Positions 43,621 to 53,046 of a stretch of DNA of 64,000 nt are shown piece by piece. The first letter of the stretch is position 1, and every line of letters begins with the position of its first letter. The notes beneath the pieces are model-generated. The model did no database searches and was not told the DNA's origin. It worked only from the letters and a program-made list of their open reading frames with translations. Source of the stretch: Lacticaseibacillus paracasei subsp. paracasei (GTDB lineage: Bacteria; Bacillota; Bacilli; Lactobacillales; Lactobacillaceae); the NCBI RefSeq assembly GCF_000829035.1, contig NZ_AP012541.1:1798001-1862000 (forward strand), read 5' to 3'. The position numbers and the translations under genes are program-made.

Positions 43621-46600
43621 TTAAACGGTTCCTCCTTTCCAATAAGCATTGAACCTGTCTTTTCTGTCGTTGTACTGCTTAACTTTTGGCGCAACTTTTG
43701 GATAAAACTGATCGTCACCAACTTGCAGTACAAAGCTAAGTTTCGTGAGAAGGTCGGCAATGTTGTCCAGCTTCTTTCCTAAACCATCTGTATCGCCGCT
43801 TTCGCTTTCAGCAACGGAACCATTACCCAAGTTGTGATTGATGTTGGTAACAGCCTGTCCCAACAGCTGCCAAGCACGGCTTGTTTTAGTTAATGGCAAG
43901 ATTGTTTCTGGACCATCTTCGCCAACAAGCGCATGGATTGGCTGTGTAATCAAGCCACCATTGGCGTAACCTTCACGGCCGCTTACACGAGCAAAGGCAG
44001 AACTTCCAGAGCCATAAATTGATTTCATGTAGTGAATACCGGCAAGCAGATCATCATAGCCGTTATAGACATCGCCGTGACCTGGAAACTTGTTCGCATT
44101 GAATGTTGGCCCAATGGTTTGTACAAGCCCCATTGAAGGTATGCCGGCTCTGGCGTTGCTATCCCACAAGTTAATTGCCTTAGGATTACCATTTGATTCA
44201 CGCTGGATAACTCGCATCCATGCAGCAACTTGGTATGCCGAGGCATCAAATCCATTAGCCTTTAAAGCTCGAATAACATATGGCTTCCAACGTTGCACGC
44301 CTGAGCCACCGGGATTGGCCGCACTCATTTCTTCTTCCAACTTTTTAATGCGGTCAAAGAAGCCTGCTACGCCTTTTACATCTTCATCACGTAAAGCAGC
44401 TGAGGTGTGTTGAGCCATTGAACCAGCGCCAGCAACCGAATTAACGTTGAATATCTTCCCCGCTAAATTGGTGAAAAACTTCAATGGATTCCCAACTTGT
44501 GTCAGAATATTGCCAACTGTTGAGCTTACCTTGTCCCATACTTTTGATGCTGTCTTCTTAATCCCGTCAATAATGCCGTCAAGGCCACCTAAACCATTGG
44601 CGTAGCCAGGCAAAACATGTCCCAATTCTCCAGCCAACACCTTAGAAGTATCGCGTGCGTTTAAGATGTAGTCACCTTGCTGTACTTTCGTCAGCTCGGG
44701 ACCGTTAGCTCCCAACAGTTTATACGTACCAGCATAAGGCTTGTATTGAAGTTCGGGGCCGGCTTCACCAACTAGTGCCATGCCATTCTGAACGGCACCA
44801 CCATTTGCATATGCAAGTTGCTGAACCTGTGAATAACCATAAGTTGGCTTGGCTGCTGGCATTTTGTGTCCACCGAAGAAACCAACAATTTTGTTCCACC
44901 AACCAGCTAATCCACTGAAGATGTCGCCAGTGCCATTCGCTTGTTTTGATGCAGCTGACATTGAACTGTTGGCCTGCTTAGTCATGTGGCTAACAACCGT
45001 TTGCGATTGATCTGAAGCATAGCCATTCACCGAATCGTGCTGCTGAGAAGAAAGTCTAGTCACTTCGGCACGTTGACTGTCAGTTGCTTTTACTGTCTCC
45101 TTATACTGATTAGTAGCGTGCTTTGTGACTTTGTTGTATTGGTCTTTAGCAGCGCCCGAAGTGTCATCTCGCTGCTGTCTCGCCTTTGATACGATGTCTT
45201 CATACTGAGACTTGCTAATAGTTCCCAAGTCTTTGTACTCGTGGTCTGCCGTTGATTTGGTACTCTTATAGCGATCATCAGCAGCCTTGATAATGTCATC
45301 ACGTGCATGCTGTGCAGGTTTGACTGCAGCGTCATATTCTTTCTTGGCATTTTTGGCGGTGCTATCAATTTGAGCAAGACTCATACTGCTCTTTTTCTTG
45401 TTAAATTCATTAAGCAGTTTTTCTTGCTGGTCTGCACCCTTCTTAACAAGAGTTGTAATTTTACTATTGTTGGTAAGTTGATCCTTTGCATATTGATTTG
45501 CGTAGGATTTGTAGGCCGCTAGTAGTTCCTTGTTCTTTTCGTTTTCATATTTCTTAGAATTAGTTCCGTACTTTTGCGCAATTTGCTGTAGCTTTTTAGT
45601 ATTGCCGTTAGCAATATTTTGCGTTTGCGTGTAGTAGGCATTGGCATCTTTAGCCATTTGAGCATAAGCAGATTTCTTTGCCTTAGCTGCCGCTTGATCA
45701 GATTTTTTAGTCTTAGCAAGTTGCTCATCGGCTTGTTTCTGAGTTAAGACGCCTTCTTTAACCAGTTTTGCTAAATCAGATGCGGAAGCCTTTTCTTTTT
45801 TGGCATAGTAGCTGTCAACACTCTTGCTCATCTTTGAGTAGGTATCTTTTACAGACTTTTGTGCCTGTGCAATGGACTTAGGGTCTGTGCTAAACGAAAC
45901 AACCAGCTTCTTGGATAAAGCCTTGGTGTATTTGGCAAATGAATCTCCCAAGGCCTTGGTATCAGAGCTAAGTTTAGGAGCCCTAACTGTGACGCCCTTG
46001 CTAGCATCATTCATGGCCTTCTTAATTGACTTGGCCCATCCCTGCACAGTCTTAGTTGATCCTAATGCATCACCAATCGCTGCACCGATACCAGCACCAG
46101 CAGCAGTGCCGGCGCCCGGTATAACAGAGCCTAAAGCAGCACCTATTCCAGCGCCAATTGTTGTTCCTGTTCCTTTTGAAGCCGCCTTAATCTTTTCCTG
46201 TGAGCTATTCGAAGTAAGTGCTTGTACAATACTGCCCGCAACATCAATTCCAGCACCAATGCCGCCTAGTTTGCCTAAGCCGCCTACAACTCGGCTACCT
46301 AAACTGGCTTTTTCGACTGTGCTTGCAGCCGCGCTCGCCCCACTTTCTGCAGTGGCTAATGAATTACCAGAGCCTTTTAGCAGTGAAAAATTAGACGCAA
46401 TTTTGGCGAACAGACTTGTTTCGCTTAAAGCTTTCAGACCGCTGTACACATGACCTAATCCTGCTGCAAATTCCAGTGCTTTTTTTGTCATCCAAAGCCC
46501 TGCAATCACTTTGACGGTAGTTTGAATACCAGATTTGTTTTTGACAATATCATCTAGCACATCATGGATAGCCTTTAGCGGGTCTTTCATCGTCTTTGCA

Positions 46601-48297
46601 TTAGTACCACCAACGTTTAGCCACCCGGCAATGTCTTTGATTGCAGTTTTGAACAGGGACCAGACTTCTTCGCCAGCAATTTTGGCAATGTCCCACATAT
46701 CTCCGGCAATACCAGTAACATCTTTTTTGTGTGCGGAAACATAGTCAAGAATGTCTTTCGCTCGATTAGCAATATTAGCTAGGCCTTTACCAAGATCGGT
46801 AGCCGCTTGCTGTACAACTGGTGAAGTTAGAATACCTGAAAGAGATTGCATGCCGCTATTCTTAACATCAAAGAGTGGCGCGGTCATTTTAGCTTTTAAT
46901 GTGGTCCAAGCGCCTGACATTTGAGCCATTGCGCCTTCACTGGTTTTCCCAAATTGGTCAAATGTGCTCTTGCTTGTTGTCCCAACTTTATAAACCAAGT
47001 TCATGAAGTCGTCAGACTTTATTTTCCCGTCAGCAACCATTTTGGCAAATGACTCCTGACTGACTCCGGCAGCTTTGGCTAATTGTGCACCTAAGGTAGG
47101 AGCCTGCTTTTCAAGTTTGGCAAGGTTGGTTGTGGTTAAATCACCTGAGGCAACGACTCGCGTCATCGCCTTAGACAAAGCGTCCATGCCGTCTCCGCCT
47201 TTGTGCGAAGCAGTGGCAATGCTAGCAATACCAGCACTAATGACGAGAGTTTTACTTGTGACACCATGCGTCATGGTATCAACGGTGGTTTGCATTTTGT
47301 TAACTTCGCCACCGGTTGCACCAGTTTCACTGCGCAAATATGACATTTGATCGGAAAGAATCTGGACATCGTTGGCCGACTTGCCCATGTTCTCCCACGT
47401 CATTTTCAGCTTTTCTCCGGCCTCGTTAAGTTCTAGCCCAGACTTTACCGTGTCGGTAATGCTTGAGCTTAGACGTTGCCAGCCGCTTGTGATGGCGTTA
47501 GTGATAAGGCCGCCTTCAACAATTTTGCGAAGCAGGCCCGGTGTCTTTTCGGCTTGTTTGTTTGTTCCCGATATAGCTTCTTTAACTCTGTTGAAAACAG
47601 AGGGGTTAGCCTTATCCATTTCAGTTTGCAAACCAGTCATAGAAGACTTAGCCTTTGCTAAACTGGTAGCCGTTTCATCAACACGCGTCTTCTGTGTACG
47701 CCATGCGTCTGAATCCTTGCCACTAGCACTGGCAATCTTATCCAACTCAGCAGACTGTTTAGACAACTGTTCATTCAGATTGCCAATGGAGGACTTATAG
47801 CCATCCATTTTGGCCTTGTTGGCTTCTTGCTGTTTGCCTTCAGCCTCTAAGCGAGTCACATAAGCTTGATTTGCCCGTGCAGCGGCTGTGTACTCTTGCT
47901 GTAAGCCAGCTAATCCAGACTTTTGATAGTCCATTGCTTGCTTGGCACGGTCTTGTTGAGACTGCATACTAGCAAGTTGCTTAGTGGCACCATCAATTTG
48001 TTGCTGATACTTTAAAAACTGTTGAGCAACATCGGCAGTATTGCCCTTGAGTTCACTTTGCTTAGACTTTAAAGCATCAATCTTAGCCTGTTGTGACTCA
48101 ATAGACTTACCCAATCCATCATATTTAGCTTGAGCAGCTCCAACTGCATCACCAGCAGATTTCATCTCTGCTTCTTGAGCTTTCCAAGCGTTTTGGCTGG
48201 AACGAACAACCGCTGTTAATGATTTGACGGATTCGCTGGCACTCAGCAGATCCAGGGCAATCTTGGTGCTCATTGTTGCGTTATATTGTTGTGCCAC
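43621..48297 (-). CDS. Tail tape measure protein with lytic transglycosylase domain
   Basis: The GTG at 48297 has AAAGGG 8 bases upstream. The 1558-residue protein sets tail length. An N-terminal coiled coil (about 1-250) is followed by the conserved tape-measure core (about 290-480; LEKQAPTLGAQLAKAAGVS), hydrophobic segments, a Lys/Ala/Gln-rich coiled region (about 830-1080), and a C-terminal soluble lytic transglycosylase-like domain (about 1395-1470; MRVIQRESNGNPKAINLWD with the catalytic Glu, GLVQTI). The last may open peptidoglycan during DNA entry. It is the longest gene of the prophage, as expected. Confidence 0.9.
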   Translation of the reverse strand: MAQQYNATMSTKIALDLLSASESVKSLTAVVRSSQNAWKAQEAEMKSAGDAVGAAQAKYDGLGKSIESQQAKIDALKSKQSELKGNTADVAQQFLKYQQQIDGATKQLASMQSQQDRAKQAMDYQKSGLAGLQQEYTAAARANQAYVTRLEAEGKQQEANKAKMDGYKSSIGNLNEQLSKQSAELDKIASASGKDSDAWRTQKTRVDETATSLAKAKSSMTGLQTEMDKANPSVFNRVKEAISGTNKQAEKTPGLLRKIVEGGLITNAITSGWQRLSSSITDTVKSGLELNEAGEKLKMTWENMGKSANDVQILSDQMSYLRSETGATGGEVNKMQTTVDTMTHGVTSKTLVISAGIASIATASHKGGDGMDALSKAMTRVVASGDLTTTNLAKLEKQAPTLGAQLAKAAGVSQESFAKMVADGKIKSDDFMNLVYKVGTTSKSTFDQFGKTSEGAMAQMSGAWTTLKAKMTAPLFDVKNSGMQSLSGILTSPVVQQAATDLGKGLANIANRAKDILDYVSAHKKDVTGIAGDMWDIAKIAGEEVWSLFKTAIKDIAGWLNVGGTNAKTMKDPLKAIHDVLDDIVKNKSGIQTTVKVIAGLWMTKKALEFAAGLGHVYSGLKALSETSLFAKIASNFSLLKGSGNSLATAESGASAAASTVEKASLGSRVVGGLGKLGGIGAGIDVAGSIVQALTSNSSQEKIKAASKGTGTTIGAGIGAALGSVIPGAGTAAGAGIGAAIGDALGSTKTVQGWAKSIKKAMNDASKGVTVRAPKLSSDTKALGDSFAKYTKALSKKLVVSFSTDPKSIAQAQKSVKDTYSKMSKSVDSYYAKKEKASASDLAKLVKEGVLTQKQADEQLAKTKKSDQAAAKAKKSAYAQMAKDANAYYTQTQNIANGNTKKLQQIAQKYGTNSKKYENEKNKELLAAYKSYANQYAKDQLTNNSKITTLVKKGADQQEKLLNEFNKKKSSMSLAQIDSTAKNAKKEYDAAVKPAQHARDDIIKAADDRYKSTKSTADHEYKDLGTISKSQYEDIVSKARQQRDDTSGAAKDQYNKVTKHATNQYKETVKATDSQRAEVTRLSSQQHDSVNGYASDQSQTVVSHMTKQANSSMSAASKQANGTGDIFSGLAGWWNKIVGFFGGHKMPAAKPTYGYSQVQQLAYANGGAVQNGMALVGEAGPELQYKPYAGTYKLLGANGPELTKVQQGDYILNARDTSKVLAGELGHVLPGYANGLGGLDGIIDGIKKTASKVWDKVSSTVGNILTQVGNPLKFFTNLAGKIFNVNSVAGAGSMAQHTSAALRDEDVKGVAGFFDRIKKLEEEMSAANPGGSGVQRWKPYVIRALKANGFDASAYQVAAWMRVIQRESNGNPKAINLWDSNARAGIPSMGLVQTIGPTFNANKFPGHGDVYNGYDDLLAGIHYMKSIYGSGSSAFARVSGREGYANGGLITQPIHALVGEDGPETILPLTKTSRAWQLLGQAVTNINHNLGNGSVAESESGDTDGLGKKLDNIADLLTKLSFVLQVGDDQFYPKVAPKVKQYNDRKDRFNAYWKGGTV

Positions 48298-48302
48298 TTT
48301 AA

Positions 48303-48614
48303 TCACCCTTTCTCTTGGTATTGCTTCCACATGATTGCCGGATCAATTGGACGATCTTTAGGACTTTTTGCATTTAGCAAAGTTACAAATCCGAAATATT
48401 CCGCATCCCAGAATTGGTCACTAGTCCAGTGCATGTTGACCATTGCGTTTTGTCCCATATAATCAAAGTCTTCAAGCTTATTCTTTAATTCAAAAACTCG
48501 TTCTGGAGCACTAATTATCTTCGTCTTCGCTTTTGCTGGCATCGGCCTTCTTTGCTGACATATCGATGTCTTCATCGCTAAGTCCTTGAACGCGAAGGGC
48601 AACTCTAGTAGCAA
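48303..48614 (-). CDS. Tail assembly chaperone, C-terminal (T) part made by frameshift
   Basis: This frame overlaps the end of the preceding gene by about 100 bases and has no SD of its own. The part after the overlap (ISAPERVFELKNKLEDFDYMG ... WDAEYFGFVTLLNAKS, read in parts) resembles T domains that are fused to the G chaperone by ribosomal frameshifting in siphophages. The frame relation is +1 (or -2). It lies directly before the tape measure gene, the expected place. Confidence 0.75.
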   Translation of the reverse strand: MLLELPFAFKDLAMKTSICQQRRPMPAKAKTKIISAPERVFELKNKLEDFDYMGQNAMVNMHWTSDQFWDAEYFGFVTLLNAKSPKDRPIDPAIMWKQYQEKG

Positions 48615-48870
48615 TTTTTACAGTTTCAGCGAATGACAAATCGTCCAGCTTTTCTTTTTCTGCTTTGTTTAAGTTAAGCGTATCGACAATAAAATCTGTA
48701 TTGCTGTTGACCGCATTTAGGCTGGCATGAAGCTGCTCAGTAAACGATTTGTTCTCCACATCATCTGACTCGGCCATGCTGAGCTGGTACTTTAGTGTAT
48801 TTCGCAGAATACGATTTGTTACTTTGACTTCATGTACACGATTGCTAAGCTGGCTAACTTTGATTTTCAT
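48511..48870 (-). CDS. Tail assembly chaperone G
   Basis: The ATG at 48870 (MKIKVSQLSNRVHEVKVTN) follows AAAGGA and gives 119 residues, mostly helical and acidic at the end (ASKSEDEDN). Position between the major tail and tape measure genes and the overlapping frame mark it as the G chaperone that coats the tape measure protein during tail building. Confidence 0.78.
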   Translation of the reverse strand: MKIKVSQLSNRVHEVKVTNRILRNTLKYQLSMAESDDVENKSFTEQLHASLNAVNSNTDFIVDTLNLNKAEKEKLDDLSFAETVKIATRVALRVQGLSDEDIDMSAKKADASKSEDEDN

Positions 48871-49029
48871 TGGTAATACCATCCTTTGTATTTGATAAGG
48901 TCGCTGTGGTGAATCGGACACCACCAAGTTCACCAGAAAGCGACTTTTGAGCATAAAAAATAGCGCACATTCGTGAGCCATTCAGTTGTTGCTATGAAAT
49001 TGTGTCAGATTGCGTCTGTCAGCACCGGC

Positions 49030-49638
49030 TTATTTGCCTAATGAGGGTGACAGTACATATCCGCCAAACACTTCTTTGTACATGTTGGCTTTATCAAACT
49101 TAGAATCAAGGTCGCTGTAAATCTTGTATGGCTGGTTTCCAAAGGCCACAGTAGAAAGTGCTGTGTAAGTCAAAGTGTCATCTACACGTTGTTCTGCTGC
49201 CGCATCAGTCTGAATGTTAGCTGCGGTTTCGGTCATGACGCCATCACCAAATCCATAATAGACAAAGTGCGCCCGATCAATGGTTTGAGCGGTAATAAGC
49301 AAGGCCACATGAGCCTTCAAATTCTCATCGGTCCAACCGCCCTTGGTATCACTGACAAAGCCTTTAATTTGCTGCTTGATTTTGTAATCCAAGTTGTTAA
49401 TATCCAAAGCCACTGTTGGTTCTGAAGTACCAACGGTAACGTCTTGGACGTTGTTGTTGCCATAGATCTTAGCAATTGTACCTGCTAAGCCTGTAATGTT
49501 GGCCGTTTTAGTACCTAAATCTTTGTGATCGACAGTATAGACACCGTCTGTGCTTAGTCCTGTATCAGCGCCAGAAATTAACTTTTGCTGTGCATCAACC
49601 AAAGCAAGCTGAATTTGATATAAACCTACTGTTGCCAT
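49030..49638 (-). CDS. Major tail (tube) protein
   Basis: This 202-residue protein begins MATVGLYQIQLALVD and matches Gram-positive siphovirus major tail proteins (VTVGTSEPTVALDINNLDYKIKQQIKG, in parts; FVYYGFGDGVMTETAANIQT). It polymerises into the tail tube. A strong SD (GGAGGC) stands before it. Confidence 0.88.
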   Translation of the reverse strand: MATVGLYQIQLALVDAQQKLISGADTGLSTDGVYTVDHKDLGTKTANITGLAGTIAKIYGNNNVQDVTVGTSEPTVALDINNLDYKIKQQIKGFVSDTKGGWTDENLKAHVALLITAQTIDRAHFVYYGFGDGVMTETAANIQTDAAAEQRVDDTLTYTALSTVAFGNQPYKIYSDLDSKFDKANMYKEVFGGYVLSPSLGK

Positions 49639-49649
49639 TTGAATGCCTC

Positions 49650-50021
49650 CTAAATATTCTTTGTTCTACTGAAATAAAATGTGTTAAAAAGTTGCTGTGT
49701 GTCTGGGTCTAATGTTCGTTGCCTAACGGCCGCTACCTGCCAATGCTGATGAGTAAAAGCCTTCATCATGGCGATCTCAATGATTTCGGGATCAGAATCG
49801 AGCAATTGCGAGTACCAAATCTGTACTTCTACTTCCTGATTCAGCGCCCAGAAATCGTTGTCACCATGGGCGGTAGGATCATCAGCAGCATCAGTAATCA
49901 GCACGACTGTTGTGTTCAGATTATCGACTAATTCTTGCGGCAAGTTATTGCCTTTAACTGCATTGATATTGGCAATTTTGGCTTGGGTAAGCATCGTTAC
50001 TGCATCACTTACAGCGCTCAT
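49650..50021 (-). CDS. Phage tail completion protein (DUF806-like)
   Basis: This 123-residue protein starts with a helix (VSDAVTMLTQAKIANINAV) and ends YFSRTKNI. It lies between the gp10-like and major tail genes, where the tail terminator is encoded. It resembles the DUF806 family of lactic-phage proteins. The function is inferred from position. Confidence 0.72.
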   Translation of the reverse strand: MSAVSDAVTMLTQAKIANINAVKGNNLPQELVDNLNTTVVLITDAADDPTAHGDNDFWALNQEVEVQIWYSQLLDSDPEIIEIAMMKAFTHQHWQVAAVRQRTLDPDTQQLFNTFYFSRTKNI

Positions 50022-50437
50022 TTATCCCCACCACCATTCGATTTGGCAATGATTGCCTGATATTTATCGGCTTCAGCGGCAAATACAACATCTTTGGCAT
50101 CGTCACGGGCATTATCAACAAAGTGATCCCCGCGGATGTTCTTTGTCCCGTCATTTAAGAAACGAGCAATGTAGGCTTTATTGCCAAACGCGACCGTTGA
50201 GCTGCCATTATGGTCACCGTCAATATCTCCTTTTTTACCACTAATGTCCTCGCTCAGATGCCCATACTTGCCACCAGTACCCTTAGTGTCTGGGTGTTTT
50301 TCTTTGGTTGCTTCTTGTAGCTTGCCAGCAAATATGTCAGCACCAGCCTTGGTAATCTTCTCTTGGTCGCTAATAGACAATTCGGCGGCCTTTGATACTT
50401 GCTTAAGCCATTGGCCAAGTGCCTCATCCATGTCCAC
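50018..50437 (-). CDS. HK97-gp10-like head-tail joining protein
   Basis: This 139-residue protein contains the family's FGNKAYIARFLNDGTKNIRGDHFVDNA region (as FGNKAYIARFLNDGT and RGDHFVDNA). HK97 gp10 proteins sit at the connector and help attach the tail. It overlaps the downstream DUF806-like gene by 4 bases. Confidence 0.82.
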   Translation of the reverse strand: MDMDEALGQWLKQVSKAAELSISDQEKITKAGADIFAGKLQEATKEKHPDTKGTGGKYGHLSEDISGKKGDIDGDHNGSSTVAFGNKAYIARFLNDGTKNIRGDHFVDNARDDAKDVVFAAEADKYQAIIAKSNGGGDK

Positions 50438-50439
50438 GG

Positions 50440-50781
50440 TTATGCCCCCTTAGTTGTTTTGACTAGGGTCAGATAGTCATAGCGAATAGCATCGTTTGAA
50501 TCGTCTGGGCTAATGTCTGAAATGTCATACACAATACCATCAAGGCGTGCCTGATGTTGGCTTGCGTTACGTACATCGTGCCTGACAATAACTGTGATTG
50601 AATTGTCCAAACGTGTGCCCACAAGCGTGTACTGCTGGGTGAGTGTCCGCGTCTGCTGCTTGAAATGCAGACTATAATTCGGAACAAAGCTAGTGATATT
50701 AAGGCCAGCACCAGTCGTGTGTGATTTTGGAGATCCGAGATCAACCTTGCGGCTGAAATCGGCTACTTTAAATTTAGCCAT
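50440..50781 (-). CDS. Head closure protein (phage head-tail adaptor)
   Basis: The start MAKFKVADF (50781) lies inside the end of the connector gene with GGTGGG before it. The 113-residue beta-rich protein (TLTQQYTLVGTRLDNSITVIVRH; GIVYDISDISPDDSNDAIRYDYLTL, read in parts) fits the SPP1 gp16/HK97 gp7-like closure proteins by length and place. Confidence 0.75.
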   Translation of the reverse strand: MAKFKVADFSRKVDLGSPKSHTTGAGLNITSFVPNYSLHFKQQTRTLTQQYTLVGTRLDNSITVIVRHDVRNASQHQARLDGIVYDISDISPDDSNDAIRYDYLTLVKTTKGA

Positions 50782-51118
50782 CAGTCCCACCAGCCTTTGC
50801 TGCTTGATCACGCTGAATCTTCCAACGAATGCTGTTGATCATGTAAGCATAGCTGGGTGGATAGGCCTTGCTTTGGTCAGACAACGCGCCACGACTGTAG
50901 TACATGAAGTCCACCAATACACGTACAGCTTGGTTAAACAATGGATATTTCCTGTATATACCAACGTCAATCGTGTCATCGATGGCCCCAATTATTGCTT
51001 CTTCTGCGGTACTGATCATATCGGCAAGCACCGAAGCATCCCCATTGGTATCAAGATTAAGGTATTGCTGCATGTCTTCCGGGGTGACTCCCAGGCCAGC
51101 AAGGGACTTGTCTGTCAT
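50774..51118 (-). CDS. Head-tail connector (gp6-like adaptor)
   Basis: This 114-residue helical protein (VTPEDMQQYLNLDTNGDASVL, AVRVLVDFMYYSRGALSDQ) matches gp6/gp15-type adaptors, which bind the portal ring after packaging. It lies directly behind the capsid gene. Confidence 0.82.
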   Translation of the reverse strand: MTDKSLAGLGVTPEDMQQYLNLDTNGDASVLADMISTAEEAIIGAIDDTIDVGIYRKYPLFNQAVRVLVDFMYYSRGALSDQSKAYPPSYAYMINSIRWKIQRDQAAKAGGTDG

Positions 51119-51190
51119 ATTCAGCCCTCCCTTAATAGCCGCCCGTCATTATCAGCGAATTGTTTATTTCTTAGGCGACTAATAATCGTA

Positions 51191-52360
51191 TTACTTACCA
51201 AGACCGGAACCAGGTACATCTGTATTGGTCACAAAATATCCAGCATTGCTATCGGCCTTTTGGACGCCAAATCGGAACGCGGCACCAAGATATTTACCGT
51301 AGATCTTGCTGTCCTCCCATGCCAGAGTGACCTGCTGACGATCCGTAAACAGGACACCACGCTTCAGATCACCAACGAATGCTTTTTGATCACCTGCAAG
51401 AGAGCCGAGAAGAGTATCACCAACAACATATACAGGCACACCAAGAATCGTGCCCTTTGCAGTACCATCGGTGATTGAATCAGACGCATCATGAAGCAAG
51501 TAACGCCCATTCTTGTCCTTCAAAGTATCCAACGTATTGAACAGGGATTGAGTGACAACCAGCGCACGACTGTAAGCTGGATCAAGATCAACGTTCAGGA
51601 TGTGCTTAAGGCTATCTACAAGAGTATCAGTGGTTGTTGCCTTGGCTGTGAATGACTGCAATACAGGCGCAATCATCGCGTTGTAAGTATTGACAGACTT
51701 CTCGTTAATGGACTGGCCAACAAGTGAGGTCAAATCGACTTGCGAATCAGCGATAGCTTCTTCGGACAGTGGAATTGCGCCACGGTATGTTCCTACAGAC
51801 CAATCAACTTTATTGAACTCAGGCTCAGCAAGTTTGGGATTTTCGGCCAATTCTGCCACGCTAGAAAAACGATCAGTTGCCCGTTTCAAAATAGGGTACG
51901 TGCCCTTAGGAGTGGTAACTGGGGTCTTGGTAACCAAGGTAGACAGATCAACAACCGAATTTACTTCTGCGGTAGGGTCATAAATAATTTCTTCCGGAAT
52001 TAACACGCCTGCTTCGGTCGAAGTAACGTGACTGGTTGCATCAATCACCTTGCCATGGCTATGGATGAAGTCGTTGATAGCTTTCTTCTTGTCATCAATT
52101 GGCTTTTTTGACAGGTCAGTGCCTTTCTTGCTGCCGTCATCTTTGGTCTCAGTCTTTGTTTCTGATGCTTTTTCTGCTTCCAAATCCTTAATCTGATCGT
52201 TAATAGCGTCCCGACGTGCCTTGGCAGCGGTTAAGTCATCCTTGATCTTTTGGAAATCATCCACAGATGCATTTTCATCTTGTAATTTTGCGTTGAGCTG
52301 CGCGTTTAGGTCGGCACACTTGGCGCTAACTTCATTGAAAATCGTTTGTAATTTGTCCAT
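51191..52360 (-). CDS. Major capsid protein, HK97 fold, with N-terminal delta domain
   Basis: This 389-residue protein has an N-terminal charged coiled coil (about 1-105; scaffold-like delta domain normally removed by the prohead protease) and an HK97-type core (VSTLVTKTPVTTPKGTYPI, LAEPEFNKVDWSVGTYRGAIPLSEEAI, AAFRFGVQK, in parts). It forms the icosahedral shell. It starts directly at the end of the protease gene. Confidence 0.92.
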   Translation of the reverse strand: MDKLQTIFNEVSAKCADLNAQLNAKLQDENASVDDFQKIKDDLTAAKARRDAINDQIKDLEAEKASETKTETKDDGSKKGTDLSKKPIDDKKKAINDFIHSHGKVIDATSHVTSTEAGVLIPEEIIYDPTAEVNSVVDLSTLVTKTPVTTPKGTYPILKRATDRFSSVAELAENPKLAEPEFNKVDWSVGTYRGAIPLSEEAIADSQVDLTSLVGQSINEKSVNTYNAMIAPVLQSFTAKATTTDTLVDSLKHILNVDLDPAYSRALVVTQSLFNTLDTLKDKNGRYLLHDASDSITDGTAKGTILGVPVYVVGDTLLGSLAGDQKAFVGDLKRGVLFTDRQQVTLAWEDSKIYGKYLGAAFRFGVQKADSNAGYFVTNTDVPGSGLGK

Positions 52361-53046
52361 TATTGGACCTCCTTTTTGTCATAAAAAATAGCCAGCTTCT
52401 TGGTTAGCAGATTGTCTTGCTTTGGAAGTTGACTACGTAGCTTTTCATTTTCATCCTTCAGATTCTTAATTCGTTGAACTGCTTGATGTGGAATAATCGG
52501 GCCCACCGCATTTACAACCGGCGCGTCGAAGTCTAGCTTTTCATCAGCCAATCCTAGTTCGACAGCTTGATCAGCGTCCAGCCATGTTTCTTTATCCATC
52601 AATGCTAAAAAGTCATCGGCAGGTTTCCCAGTCTTTGCACCATAGATGTTTGCAATTGCACTATCGGTAGTTTTCAGCATCCCAGAAGCAGCATCCATCT
52701 CGCGTGAATTACCACTAGCATCACTTGATGCTCGATGAATCATCATCTTAGCACCAGGCGCCATCTGAACCTTATTGGCACCCATGGCAACAATGGTAGC
52801 CGCAGAGTATGCGTTTGATACGATCTTTGCTGTCACATTTCCTCGATAGCTACGCAAAGCATTGCAAATTTCCGTTGCTGGATCTACCTCGCCACCATCG
52901 GAGGCAATCTCAAGTGTGACATCAGATCCATCGTCAGGCAGCTTATCAACAATATCGGATGGAGATGTTACAGTCATTCCGAACCAATCACGATAAATAG
53001 GGGCAGAATCATCGCTTGTAATGTAGCCCTTAACAGGAATAATCAC
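52360..53046 (-). CDS. Prohead maturation protease, ClpP-like
   Basis: This 228-residue serine protease has the ClpP fold: the oxyanion region IASDGGEVDPATEI, nucleophile Ser in NAYSAATIVAMGAN (S-A-A-T in the usual place), His in MMIHRAS, and Asp in the DKETWLDADQAVELGLAD segment. It removes the delta domain of the capsid protein. It overlaps the portal gene by 4 bases. Confidence 0.92.
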   Translation of the reverse strand: MIIPVKGYITSDDSAPIYRDWFGMTVTSPSDIVDKLPDDGSDVTLEIASDGGEVDPATEICNALRSYRGNVTAKIVSNAYSAATIVAMGANKVQMAPGAKMMIHRASSDASGNSREMDAASGMLKTTDSAIANIYGAKTGKPADDFLALMDKETWLDADQAVELGLADEKLDFDAPVVNAVGPIIPHQAVQRIKNLKDENEKLRSQLPKQDNLLTKKLAIFYDKKEVQ

